DNA of 64,000 bases from Acephala macrosclerotiorum (GCA_014904845.1 MU119406.1:37388-101387); one strand, 5' to 3'. Positions 35,166-46,925 are shown, numbered from the stretch's first letter. Numbers and translations are program-made. The notes: generated by a model from the sequence alone, not told the origin.

Positions 35166-35369
35166 GTCTACTCCCAGTTTGCACCGCCTGTGATGCTCAG
35201 ACCCGAGACAGTTTCTCAATTAGACGAGAATGTCCACGCAAAGCTCGAACTTTGAGAACGCTAGTTCTCATACCTCTTCCTGCACATCACAAGGCCTGGC
35301 AGCGGGCTTCAGATTAAAAATTTCATTGTTCTCATACTACGCTAGCAATACAACATGCATCTCCACTCT

Positions 35370-37281
35370 TTACAACTTCGCCTTAATCTTAAACCTATCC
35401 CTCATCTTCTCCTTCAATACCCTCCTCAATATCTTCCCACTAGCACTCTTCGGCACCTCCTCAATCCAAACAACCCCACCCCTCAACCTCTTATGCCCCG
35501 CCACCCTCTCCCCAAGCCAACTAACAATCTCCCTCTCCAGCCCCTCATCCTCCTTAACCTCCTCCCTCAACACCACACAAGCAAGCGGAACTTCTGTTGC
35601 TCTCTCCTTGTCCTCAACTCCTATTACCGCAACATCGGCAATCATCTCATGACTAGCCAATATGCCCTCCAACTCCGCTGGCGCGACCTGGAATCCTTTG
35701 TACTTGATTAGTTCTTTGACGCGGTCTGTGATATACATATTCCCCTCCTCATCTTCATACCCAATATCCCCGGTCTTAAAAAAGCCGTCATGTGTTTTGC
35801 AAGCAGCGGTTGCTTCGGGGTTATTGTGGTACCCGAGGAAGACGTTGGGACCTGAGATCCAGAGTTCGCCTTCTTTTCCGGGAGAGACTTCGTGACCATC
35901 TGGGGACATGAATTTGCATATTTGGTTGGGGAGAGCGGGACCATTGGAACCGAGGCCGACGTTCCATTTTAGTTGCATATAGGTTACGGGTGACGTTTCG
36001 CTGAGGCCGTAGGCTTGCTTTACTTCTGTTCCGAGACGGCCATGGACAGCATGGATGAGTTCCTTCGTGAGCGGTGCCGCTCCAGATATGATCATTCGGA
36101 GAGAAGAGAGGTCATAGTTTGATACTATAGGGGATTTGGCCAAGTGGAGCACGACGGGAGGTGCGACAAACGTGTAGGTTATCTTGTGGTTCTGTTTTTG
36201 AGTGAGCCAGATGTCCCTCATGCTTGGGACAACCTGAAGAGATTCGGAGCTTACCTGTATGATCTCGCAAAACTTCTTCAGATCGAAGGAAGGCATAACA
36301 AGAGTCGGCAACCCAGCATACGCTGGCCAATGAACCAAGCACTGAAGTCCTGTCCAACCCGTCAGCAAATGCTCTTCCTCATCCCCATCTCTCATCCCCT
36401 CTTTCTATCATTTTAGAGCCCCGCCTTCTAATTTCGTTCTCATAGAAAGAATACATACCATAAATATGATAATAAGGCAAAACACTCAACACCCTATCAT
36501 CCCTCCACCCCAAAATCTGCCCCTCATTACTATCCACCATAAACAAATCACTAACAACATTCAAATGACTCAACATAACCCTCTTCGGCAACCCCGTGGT
36601 CCCACTCGAATAAACCAAAAACGCCAAATCCTCCTTTGGAATTAGCTTATCCCTCTCACCCCTTACATCTTCATCCAGCAGTTCTTCAAAATGTAGGAAA
36701 TTCGAATCATGTTCATCACCGATTAACACAATCCTTTCTTTTGGAATACCAACTTCAGAACATGCCTTAACAGCGACTGGCAAGAGGTGTTTTTGTGTGA
36801 ATAAAGCTTTGGTACCCGAGTCGTGGAGGTGATGAGCGAGTTCCCTAACCCCATATCCCGGATTCGCAGGACTCACGACCACACCCGCCCAGTGCGCACC
36901 CCACGTTATCGCAGGCGTGTCGATACAATTCTGACTGAAGATCGCGAGGACGTCGCCTTTTTTCCAGGACCATTTTGAGCGTAATCCGGAACCAAACTTC
37001 TCTGTGGCTGTTTTTAATTGTGAAAATGTATAATGGCGGGAGGTGTAAGGGTCTTGGTAAATAACTTTGAATAGTTAGATTTTGATTTTAAAAGGAGAGG
37101 GGATGAATGAAGGGGGGGCTGGGGACTGGGGATGGGGGATGAGCGGGGGAGGGGAGGAAAGAAAGGCAGGGGAGGAAAGAGAGATACCTTGAGAATCTGG
37201 GAATGGCTTCTCTTTCCTGTCGAAGAGGACGGTCCAGAGATCCGTGTGTGGAATATCTATCTTGGGAACTTCACGCGGCAT
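35370..37281 (-). CDS. 4-coumarate-CoA ligase-like enzyme, peroxisomal signal AKL
   Basis: Adenylate-forming acyl/aryl-CoA ligase. Exons 37281..37188, 37064..36459, 36349..36255, 36191..35370; introns 123, 109 and 63 nt; 538 residues. The 63-nt intron (GTAAGC...CTCAC...ACAG) is a multiple of three and stop-free, so it reads through; removing it restores CEIIQNHKITYTFVAPP. Motifs: YSSGTTGLPKRV (A3), VLPYYHIYG, QAYGLSETSPV, FFKTGDIGY, ITDRVKELIKYKG hinge and the catalytic Lys of SASGKILRR. The final AKL is a canonical PTS1, so action in peroxisomes is expected. Oddity: Arg replaces the near-invariant Gly after PK in the A3 loop. Only about 32% of the next adenylating gene's features differ in order; the two are paralogs in architecture, not a tandem copy. 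Confidence 0.92.
37107..37156 (+). other. G-quadruplex-prone G-run cluster in intron 1 of the ligase gene
   Basis: At least five runs of four or more G separated by 2-6 bases on the plus strand (the template strand of the ligase gene), inside its first intron. The purine tract continues to about 37183. Confidence 0.7.
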
Positions 37282-38381
37282 CTTAGATTCCTTCTCCTTG
37301 AATCCCTCTCACTCTGTACAGATATTCGTCCTGTTATCGGGTTTCAATTTCGAAAAATGCACCTCTCATCTCTGTTGTCGTCAAGCTCGAAGATGGGGAA
37401 GAGCACAAATGCGGGGTAATTTTCCGGCGACAATCACCGGCGGGAGGGATCTCATAAAACATGCATCGTGAAGAATACAAATGAAAGATAAACTCTCAAC
37501 CGAGGTCCATGCATGCATAGCACCTAGGAAATAAAATAACGCCGGAATGACATCAGATCGATCTAGACGCGGATTGAAGGAACTTAAATCATGCACCCCA
37601 GCCCCTATCCAGACCTCGGCTCCCTATTTTTAATGCCGAGAGATCTCCCTATCAAAGCCGTCCGAAGCTTAAGCAACGGAAAACCATTGAAATCAACTTG
37701 GAATTGAGAACAATTTGAGGACCTGACAACAAGAACCTGTAAGACGAAGCTCAACCATCATCTCATTCCACGTCGTAGTAACAGCTATTCTTCACCTCAA
37801 GATGTCTCGGTGAACGTCCAACATTGAGCACCAGGACCGTATCGCGTCGTCTCCAACAATCCCCATCTGTCATCCGCAGCCTTGAAAGCGTTGTTTGCTT
37901 GACGCCTTTCGTTGACGAAAGATCGTTTTTATATTTTTCTAAATCGGCGAAGACAAGGGTTCGAAAAGGGTACAGATGACTCCCATACGTCGTCTGGAAA
38001 GGTGAGAGTGAATCCCGAAGACAATTTCACTCTTTCATACAAGTAACCATAAAGCCTGTTCGTAGTTCTCGTGAGTATACATTGCATACCAGTCCTTGGA
38101 AAGATGGACAACTAAAAGAGCGTCGAGCCGGCTCAACTTCCTACGTCTGACTTTGCTTGCGTGACAACTGGCTGGCTCTGTAGAATCTCCTCCAGACTTA
38201 CACTCCTGATACTTGCTTGAAATATGACCTGGACTTTTCTTTTTTTTGCCAACTCCACTCTCCGCTGTCAACTTCATTCTTTGCAATCAACTTGTTTGCC
38301 ACTGATTTCATTCTTCGCTATCAACTCCCTTCTCATCCTTATCTTCTTCAATTTTCGCACGACATCCTCTCCTCTCTCATA
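37282..38381. other. intergenic, promoter of the ligase gene
   Basis: Only short ORFs without motifs. It ends at the left inverted repeat of the transposon. Confidence 0.5.
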
Positions 38382-38407
38382 CAGCGGTATGATTAACTAG
38401 TGCGAAA
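38382..38407 (+). repeat. left terminal inverted repeat of the 3.6-kb transposon
   Basis: Identical over 26 bases to the reverse complement of 41968..41993; TA target duplication directly outside. Confidence 0.93.
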
Positions 38408-38536
38408 CCCCGTGATTTAGCGAGAACACCAAAAATGGTCGCACAGTCCGATTATTCCGAACCAGCATTCCCATCAACTCGAATAACTCAACCATTTTCT
38501 TATAGAATAGCTTGAAATTGATAATTCGAACGAATC

Positions 38537-40426
38537 ATGGGTAGTGGAGAGCGTCACTCTAGGCGCTTAGCAAAGGAAAAGGCTATTGAGGATGAAATTC
38601 CCGCCAAACGGACCCGCACCACGAACACAAAGACATTGGCTGCTTTCAGCCAGCAGCAACCACCAATCGCAAAGGCCTTTAAGAGAAAGAGAGCAAAGAC
38701 AATCTCAAAGACCAATGGGCCATCTGATCCACTTCTTGTGACACCGAAAAAGCTCGCAGACCAATTGGCAAATCAACTGAATACTGCCCCACTAGATGCC
38801 CCGAGTCTCTCTAACTCGAGCTCCCACCAGCATTCTCCACTCGCGAAGCGGTCGAAACCCATTGAGTCAAAGGCTAAAGTGGAATCATTCAACTCAAATC
38901 TGCTCGGTCCAAATTCTTATCATATGATCTTCAAGCTCATTCCTGTCATTGATAGTGTTTCGAAGCGTGTAATGCTCAAAACGGCTGATATCAATAGCTC
39001 ATTCTTCGAAGGTCTAGACGAGATTATTTCTTTTATTGAAAGAGGATATATATTCGATTGGGCAAACAAAAGAACTCTTCGAGGGGGTGATCGGCCGACA
39101 AGAAGGCCATTTGATTTTACTATTGGCAGCCTGAAAAGCAATAGTTTTCAAGCTAGAGTGCAAGATCCAGTGGAGTTTGAAAGCGTTCTTGCATATGTTC
39201 GACAAGCCTTTCATGGCGGGGACAAGAAGAACAGCGGGGTTCTGATTGTTAATTGTCATTACGTTACTTTCAACAGGCAGCGAACTCTTTTTATGATAAA
39301 CGTAAATAGAAAGCAGATCAAAACTCAGAAAACCAGCAAATCGACTCCACTTTACATCTCATTTGACGCAGTACCAACAAGCGAAGCAAAAGATGATAAG
39401 AGTGACAGTACCTCTCTTTCTATTAAAAAGCCTGGAAAGTCTCGAGACTCCGTTACTTAACGTTCTCTCGCGGCCATTAAAGCTAACTCTTTAATTGATA
39501 CCGATATTCAAGCCATTCGAAAACAAATCTTTAAGTTTTACTAATACTATAAAGAACGTTGTTTTAATCACAAGCAATGTTGCTTCAAACTAAAGAGCTT
39601 CAAAACTCACTATCGAGTATCTATTGCTGAATAGAAAGAGTGGGCAGGCCTGATCTGCGCTCGAGTCGATAATATCGATTTAGAAACTCTTTCTGGCGAA
39701 TGGATTGCTAAGTACGAAAAAGGTTGGAATCAGACAGAGATTAAAAGGATCGGCAATCGCAAGAAAGAACTCTCGGCCAAGAATGAGATTGAGCCAGCGC
39801 TTATTATTATACAGAACTATATGCAGACTTCAGCTGTTGGCGCTATTTCTATTTCATCAACTGATGTTCAACTTTTCTCCGACTATGTTTTTCAAGTCCC
39901 GGGGTACCTGCCTCAATATCAAGTTCCACACTATAAACAATATATTCACTCTCGAAAACTACAGTCGACAATGTCTCGTGACGTACTTTTTGCATCTTCT
40001 TTTATTCGAGTTGCATTAGAGAGTGAAGATGTCATAATACAATTCAAGGCCTATTGTTTAAATGGTGAGATTTTGCTTTTTCGAGTCAAAGCTATTAATA
40101 AGGTTCTAAATCTTGTTAAGCAGTATATGATAGACTTTGAGCAATTGAAATCCTCTAAGATTATCAAGCAATTAATCGAGCTAAGTGCTTTAGCGGGAAT
40201 AGCAAATTTGATACAGAAAAGAGTCTCTGCTTTTAAGAACGATTATAAGAAAGTGCAAGTAGTAGCTCAAAGAGTACTAGCTTTAAAGAACGCTCGTTCT
40301 TTTGACTTCTTCGCAGTAGATCTTCGTCGTCAAATAGGTGGAGACTATGATACAAGTGCGAAGTACGAAGGTGCGAAGTATAATAGAAAGAAGTTTGATG
40401 ATATAGACTACTATAATGAGTACTGA
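38537..40426 (+). pseudogene. transposon-borne gene of unknown function, three in-frame stops
   Basis: One continuous frame of 630 codons with exactly three internal stops: TAA 39458, TAA 39542, TAG 39632; it ends with TGA. Protein-like sequence crosses each stop (SKRSKPIESKAK ... RRPFDFTIGSLKSNSFQARV ... SLAAIKANSLIDTDIQAIRK ... SGEWIAKYEKGWNQTEIKRI ... LQSTMSRDVLFASSFIRVAL). The first 110 residues are Lys/Arg/Ser-rich and look nuclear (AKRTRT, KRKRAK). No DDE, helicase or zinc-finger motif is seen. All stops are one C-to-T change from Gln codons (CpA to TpA). Its place between the repeats suggests an accessory protein of the element; I recall related unnamed proteins in other fungi but cannot verify this here. 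Confidence 0.75.
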
Positions 40427-40774
40427 TAAACGTTCAGAGCTGTAAAGCGTTGAAAGAATTGATCTTCTATTGAAAAAACACAAAAACACTATAAAACTTT
40501 TATAGTAAAAGCACAAAAACACTTGAAAAATCATGTCATGATATTGCATTATGTAGTGAAAATGAACATACTCTCAATGACTTAGTATTTATTATTACAT
40601 GTGTTCACATATAAATATAAGCGAAGAGTAATATAAAAGTAATAATCATATTGTGCTTATATCTAAAATCAATGTTAGAAGCACTACAATAATGAATGCT
40701 AATGCGGTAGAACCACAATAGTAAATGTATGAATTATGAAAATATATAAAATGCATCGCCGGCAATGTTCGGGC

Positions 40775-41803
40775 TCAAGCAATTAAACACTAATTAGAAG
40801 GGACATCTTGCACTTTTGCATGCCTGAAATGTGCTCTTGCTCTCCGAGCGGCATCTGCACCTGTACCTACCTTTATGATAGCCCATTCGAAGAATAGTTG
40901 GTAGATAGAGAACCTTCTTCTTTCCCTTCGATAATAGCATCGAATATATGCCTTGAAATCTCCAAAACTCTCCTCAATAGGATTGAAATCCGGAGAATAA
41001 AAAGGTAAAAAGCGGATCCAGACTCCTTTAGCTCGACATACTCTTCTTATACTATCGATATTCGAATAATGAATAAACGCGTTGTCCAAAACAAAAACAA
41101 ATCTAGAACTAAAATAAGCGTTGCAAAAAGAAAGCAACTCATCCACAATAAAATCTTCAACTAATTGACTAGTTCCCGTGCCTTCGAAAATTGTAATTGC
41201 AATGTATCCGTCCAAAGTATAGACTAGAAAGCAAGAGACCCTAGTTCGACTTGCAAACCATCTTTGAATAATAGCTCTAACTCCTTCGTCTGCCCAACCA
41301 AATTGCCGGTCCCCTGTTCTATCATCACTCTCTAATTCATCAAAAAAGACCAACTACTCTACTCTAAACTCTTAAAGCTCATTCTACCAATGTGTCCGTA
41401 AATCCTAGTTCCGTTGGACGGCCTCTACTCGAAGCTTCTTCCTTGTGACTTTAACTCGCTTTAGAGATCTTGAAATGGCCGATTAAATAACGTCGACGTC
41501 GAACATATCGAGTAAAAAGGTTTGTAGTTCGTCTTAATACATCTATAGCCTTTTGTCCAAAATGGACTTCATTGCCTGCTCCATTCTCCATATAATAACT
41601 TTTCTAGAATCTCTCGAACGCAAAACAACTAATATGCCAACTTCTACTCGTGTTTTATATCGATATATAATCGATATATGGCATTCGTAGTTCTCAACTA
41701 GCTGCTTACAATAAAAGTAGTCGACTAATACAGCTAAATCGAGAAGCGATCCCTCGATGGCAGTCACAACGCTATAAACCAACCGAACAAGCATACTAGA
41801 CAA
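40775..41803 (-). pseudogene. Tc1/mariner (IS630-like) DDE transposase, degraded
   Basis: Cut-and-paste transposase. Reading from 41803 in one frame, the helix-turn-helix part (DELQTFLLDMFDVDV ... ISRSLKRVKVTRKKL) leads into the catalytic domain: LVFFDE (first Asp), VLDNAFIHYSN (second Asp), FLPFYSPDFNPIEESFGDFK (third acidic residue). The frame is interrupted between 41543 and 41353 by seven TAA/TAG codons, each at a place where Gln fits, plus one TAG at 40790 followed by TGA at 40775. Several residues typical for the family as Pro, Ser or Ala are Phe, Leu or Val (for example FLPFYSP for FLPPYSP), all explained by C-to-T on this strand. The N-terminal exon beyond 41803 was not resolved. Confidence 0.85.
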
Positions 41804-41967
41804 TTAAAATTATTATCCATTAATAGATTAACTTTCTTTCTATCTTTTGAGCTACTCACCTTGTAGATCAAAGATGGAATAATGAAGTTGTAACGCGCCT
41901 CATTATTATGGTAAATCGCGTTGCGAGTCTCAATCACTAAAAAGTTCGACTCGACTATTTTTAAGGT

Positions 41968-41993
41968 TTTCGCACTAGTTAATCATACCGCTG
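41968..41993 (-). repeat. right terminal inverted repeat of the 3.6-kb transposon
   Basis: Reverse complement identical to 38382..38407; inner continuation is weakly similar (AAACC / AAAACC). Confidence 0.93.
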
Positions 41994-43131
41994 TAAGCAC
42001 AAAAAATCAAAGGCAGCCACACTCCTTCGCGCCCCACCCCACTGCTCGGTATTCCCCCCACAACCTCCAACCTCCAACCCCAACCCAACCCACTTCCCAA
42101 ACCCTGCCCCCCTCCCCCAAAAAACAAACTCTCAAACTCAAACTCAAAACCCCCAAGATCGGATCCAGAGCCTCAAATCCCTTTCAAAGCCCGCCCGAAA
42201 CTCAAACCCCAATTGAATCGACTCGCCGCACCTTACTGGCTCCATATCCGCCCTCCGCAATTCTATTTTAAACCTCCCCTCAAACCCTTACCCAAAACTT
42301 TCAGTCCTGATTCAGAGGCATGGTACTTCTTGTCCACTTGAAATTTCTTCTTTCTGTGAAAAGTTTTATCGGTAGTGAGAACCTAGGTCAAGGTAAGAAG
42401 ATGGGTAATATACCGCGCATGGAGGGACATTTCGTGCATGAACTTCTCCAACACTTGGCAAACTTTGCGGACCCTGCCGAGATTTCATGACTCTTGCTTT
42501 CTGGGCGGTAGATAAGTACCGGTGATATGAGACGACCCGATGTGTGAAAGTTGAGGACAGGCGTTGTTATGAGACGGCGTGGACACTTCGTAATGCAACG
42601 CGAGCTGATGTCTGAACATTGGTAAGGTTTCTGAACTGTTCGATGACTGACTTGATTGGGTATATACGGCAAGGTAGAACTGTAAACAAACATCCCCCCC
42701 TTCTTCCCCTCCTCCCTCCCCCCTCCCCAAATCCTAATGCAGGACATGTCTCATCCCAAACTCAAGTTCCCATGATGTGCTGCACAATAGTGTGCTATGA
42801 CTGTAGCTAGATTAAACCCTCCCAAAAGCAAACCCATACAGATGATGAATGCAGCGATCTAAATGTAGAAAATGCCCTTGAAGTACCCTAACAGATACCA
42901 AGTATACAATAAGCCAACCAAGATGCCGCTATGCACCCTCAATAATGTGCGCCATGCTAATCCCATACAAAACCATCTTCAGAAAAGAACTAACATTCAA
43001 AGTAGTGTAATGTCGTGAGACCCGAGATTATATGTACTGTGCTTTGCTATGCACTGAAATTTGAAGCAATGATCGGACGTTCGTGATAATCGTATAAGTC
43101 GTAAAAATGAAATGTTGACCCGACCCGAGAC
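41994..43131. other. intergenic with C-rich low-complexity tract
   Basis: 42040..42125 is a C-rich, CCAAC-type tract. No gene supported; a minus ORF at 42747..42388 has no motif. Confidence 0.45.
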
Positions 43132-45222
43132 CTATTCCGTGACAGCCTCCAGACCTTCGTCTTCCTTTGGTGCCAAGCTTGGCCATTCGACTGGAGCCAT
43201 CGGCGCAAACTTGACCTTCTTCTCGAGTTCAAGTTTCTTCCTCTCGATTTCCTCCTTCATGACCCACCGCTTCCTCAAGCGCTTTCGTCTCTCCTCAAAA
43301 ACTTTGCCGAAAACCTCCTCTTCAGCACCGAAACTCTCTTCAAGCGCTTCGATCTCCAGAGCCTGCTTGTTAGACAGCCTTTCCAGCTCCTCGTCTTGGC
43401 GTACCAAGAGCTGTTCCATTTGCTTGGCTTGCTTGTCTCGCATGACGTTGATCTTGCTCTGGTGCAAACGATCCAAGTCGTCTCGCAGATTGTACTGTTG
43501 ACCCAGCTCCCTCAGATCACGTTCTGTGACAATTCTTGCTGGAGCCTCACTACTGCCATTCCGTCCTAAACCATCGCAGTATGCTTCCATATGCCTCAGG
43601 CGAATTCGAACGCTTCTTTCCGCTTGCTTGAGGGTTGACCTGAGCTCCATCTCTGCTGCAACTTGGCGATCCTCAAGATGGGTAGCGGTCCGATTGTGTC
43701 GTTCTCTCATCTTCATCTGAAGATCATCGTAGCGTTCAAGAGTGTCGATCTTGGACTGACCATGCCGTGTCCACATGATCCATTTCTGCTTCCTTTCAAA
43801 CGCCGCGAACCGGTCTCGTTCGTTGATTTGTCGAGCCCGAAGCGCATTCAGTTCCAAGCTCTCCAATGTCCGTTTCTCGGCAGCAACCTTCTCTGCTGCT
43901 TCCAGCCGTTCTGCTTCTTCTTGTGCCGCTTTCTCGGCCTCTTCTTCAGCAATCCTTGCTTCCTCTTCTATGCGCCGTCGTTCTAGTTCTTCCTCCCCAT
44001 TGCAGTAATTCGGACATCCAACAACAGGATCCCAAACTGCCCCACATATATAACAGAACTGCGCTTTACATCGACAAGTAATATGGCTGCATCCTTGGGT
44101 CAGTTCCACCAAATTCCTACACTTGTAACAGCGTCGCCACCCAGACTTCTCTCCCATCTGCAGTACCGCATCGAGCTCCCAATCCGCCGGACAATCGTGA
44201 CCAAACGCATGCGCTGCCCTCTTGCATATCGAACATGCTCTCGTCCGACATTTGCGACATACCACCTCAAATGGGTGCTTCGGATCAATCCTCTTGCGCT
44301 TCGGAATAAATTCGCCACATGCAGGATTCGGACAAAATATTCGAGATTCCCATGGTGTACTGAATTGAAGGACCGCTTTCATGAAAAGAAGTTGTTCATC
44401 CTTGGTCAACACTGACTTGATTATCGTCCCAGGTATGGCTCTTGTGCAACATCGTGGAGGCATCTTCGATTCGTCATTCGTAGCTTGAGTGATAAGAATT
44501 CGAAGGCAGGCATCGCAATAATTGTGTCCGCATGGGAGGGTCTGCAACGATTTGCTCTTCTTGAAATCATCTCGACAGCATATGCAGGAACTAGAACGTT
44601 AGCCAATAATTCCTGCCAAGCCTCAGGAAACTTACTTGACATCCTCCTGAGCTGATTTGGATCGTCGCAACCTGAATCTCTTTGCGAAGGCGTTCTTGAC
44701 GCTGTTGTATGATTTCCGAGTTGATACCGAGAACAGTGAAGGCGCTAGTTCAGCGGCTATTGGGGGCGGATATATTGGTTTGGTGATATCTTGAGCCTCA
44801 TGCTGTTCCAAATACCTCTCGTACTCTGAAAACGACAAATTCCTCCTCGCCGATGCTCGTTTGTTGGAAATGGTCGACTGATCCGATTGTTCATTTGACG
44901 GTCTCGACGTCATGCTGGTCGAAGCGCTCCCATTCGAACTCGAAGATGTGGTCCTGACATGATGCGACGCCACCGTTATTGCAGAATTGGACATGGACAT
45001 GTGCGTCTCATGATTATTCTCCGGTGTCGAGGGTCTCGATATCGTTATCCCCAGCTTCTCAGCCTCCTGCACAAGGTCCTCGTCGAGCAGAGCCTCGGTC
45101 TTCCCATTATCGAGCTGCAGCACCTCCCGCACGTAGTCGTCGTCATTGTATTCAGCATGCATTGCTCCACCGGTGCTCTGCATGTCGGACAGCGAACGCT
45201 TTCGTGTGACGGGAACCATCAT
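43132..45222 (-). CDS. RBR-type E3 ubiquitin ligase
   Basis: RING-IBR-RING ligase that passes ubiquitin through a catalytic Cys. Exons 45222..44636 and 44590..43132; the 45-nt intron (GTAAGT...GCTAAC...TCTAG) joins VNSCICCRDDFK, building the first zinc pair of RING1. Total 681 residues. Residues 1-195 are a Ser/Thr-rich regulatory region; RING1 (CGHNYCDACL) starts near 198; the IBR has CPNPACGEF and CRKCRTRACSICK; RING2 is RCYKCRNLVELTQGCSHITC, whose GCSHITC holds the expected active Cys, then FCYICGAVWD. The last 300 residues are Glu/Arg-rich coiled coil (AEEEAEKAAQEEAERLEAAE). It resembles the fungal IBR family members; targets unknown. Confidence 0.93.
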
Positions 45223-46925
45223 CAGGCTGTAGAACTCAGGTCGCGCAGAGGGGTGGTCAATCGTGCCATTCGAACGGCGGTATCACTGAGTGGGTGTGGG
45301 GTCCATCGACGACAAGGATTCTGGCGAGCGAGCGATGGCGATGAGCGAATGTAGATGTAGGAAGGAAGCTGTTGATGATTGTTGGCCCTGAGTCAGTAAT
45401 GGCAACGCATCATTCATTGTTGGAGGAGGATCGAAAGTAGGACAACGACGACGATCAGCTGGCATGCGATGGGATGGATGGGATGCAAGTGAAGGTTGGT
45501 TTTCCGACTAGAAGCTTTTTTGGTAAGAGTGCCCGAGAGCAATGCTGCAACGCCAGCAGACACCGCACCTCCCAATCAGCTGCCGGTCCCACGCCAACAA
45601 CTCCACGCCCAATGGCATAAGATTTCGGCTTCACGCAACAGGTGGACCAGCAAGACGATCAGCAGCCAAAAGTGTGCACTTTGAAGAGAAAAGTGGACAG
45701 GCGCCTTTTTATATGAGAAAGGATACCGCGATGTCACGCCATTAACTCCGATCATATTGCAATGTCTCTCGTCTCCTCATATCGTATGTTTCTCTTCTCA
45801 TATCTGACACATCTCCCGTTCCCCGGACGATCTCGTTCGATTTGCGGTTTATCCCCTACTCTTGTAATTTCTCTAGGAGAATTTCGATCTCCCGCAGCCC
45901 TCCCGTCGTTAATCTCACTCTCGCCTGTATGATTGACTTTGTCCCGTCCCAGGGATGCAATCCCCAAAATCCTCAGCCAGATCAATCCGGAAAAGCGCCT
46001 GCAGAAGGTTACACTCAGCTCAGCAGGCAATCCATGACTGACAAATACGCCTCCGGCTGCGTGCATAAAGGTCGAGACCCTCCTTACATGCTTCCTCACC
46101 ATCGGCACAGACAGACTCGGAAACATGAGGAGCCGCTGCAAGGGAAATCCGATCTTCTCCGCCTCTCGAGCTCCAATATTCGAAACATCGGCATACACTT
46201 ATGAACATTCAATGAACATTCAAAGTTGGATATCGAGAGTGAACTCGAGGGGCATGAGATCGGCGGCCAGTCGTTGCGACCGAGAAAAGAACCCCAGATT
46301 GATGCGATGCGATTGGGCGAACCCTAGCTCCTCTGGGGTTTCCCAGAAAGTCTCAGCCTGGGAATATGAAGCCTCATCCAGACGCTCAGACCGTGTCAGA
46401 AAAGCTACCAACAGATTTCTATTGTGATCACGCAAGGGACGATTGATAAGGATGAAGCCATGTCTGAGGGCGCATATAAAAGTCCGTGATTGTGAGATTC
46501 CCGCAACTTAACCGTTAGGTCGGAGAAACAAGTGCTTATATCAGATGAGGGCTTGGGTTTCTAGAAGGGGGCGATGCGAGTCACTTCTGACTTCTGTGTT
46601 TTTGTGACTAGAGCATTGTTCTATGTTTCAAGGGAGAGTCGCTCGATAGGTCGAAATGATGAGGTTATTCCTTCAGGGCATGCGATGAAGGTTGTCACTT
46701 TCGATATGCATCACATGACTATGTCACGTGCCTTGATTCAAGTTCGACCCTTCGATGTACCTCCACTTTCTAGACCTTATCAGCACTAAGCTGAGATACC
46801 ATCTTCAGTCTTGAAGCATCAACAAGCTCACCGACATCAGTTTTCGCACAGAGAAGCTGGGTCCAGAAAGTTCCGCAAAGCTGGGACATTGAAGAGGACT
46901 TCTGCTGCTGTCTATCTCAACTTTA
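45223..46925. other. intergenic, promoter of the RBR gene
   Basis: The two strands show overlapping ORFs of 60-150 codons (for example 46198..45752 minus, 45842..46204 plus) without motifs; none is called. It ends at the small TIR element. Confidence 0.4.

Larger units (their letters stand above)
38382..41993. mobile_element. 3.6-kb TIR transposon with transposase and a second long gene
   Basis: Perfect 26-bp terminal inverted repeats (start CAGCGGTATGATTAACTAG; left 38382..38407, right 41968..41993) flanked by TA on both sides (38380-38381 and 41994-41995), as expected for Tc1/mariner-type insertion. The element is 3,612 bp. It holds a plus-strand 630-codon frame (38537..40426) starting 129 bp inside the left repeat, and a minus-strand DDE transposase starting near the right repeat; they converge with about 350 bp between them. 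Both frames carry several stop codons, so this copy is dead, but the ends are intact and could be mobilised in trans. Confidence 0.9.

Noticed and set aside
1..37281. A secondary-metabolite cluster built from the FAD oxidase, SDR and CoA ligases
   Set aside because: No core synthase, genes are spread over 30 kb with housekeeping genes between them, and orientation is mixed.
38537..41803. UAR=Gln genetic code in the transposon
   Set aside because: Pro/Ser/Ala positions in the transposase are also changed in the C-to-T direction, and neighbouring host genes end in TAA and TAG; mutation explains the data better.
45752..46204. Overlapping 120-148 codon ORFs on both strands
   Set aside because: No domain, no splice partners, and mutual overlap makes both unlikely.
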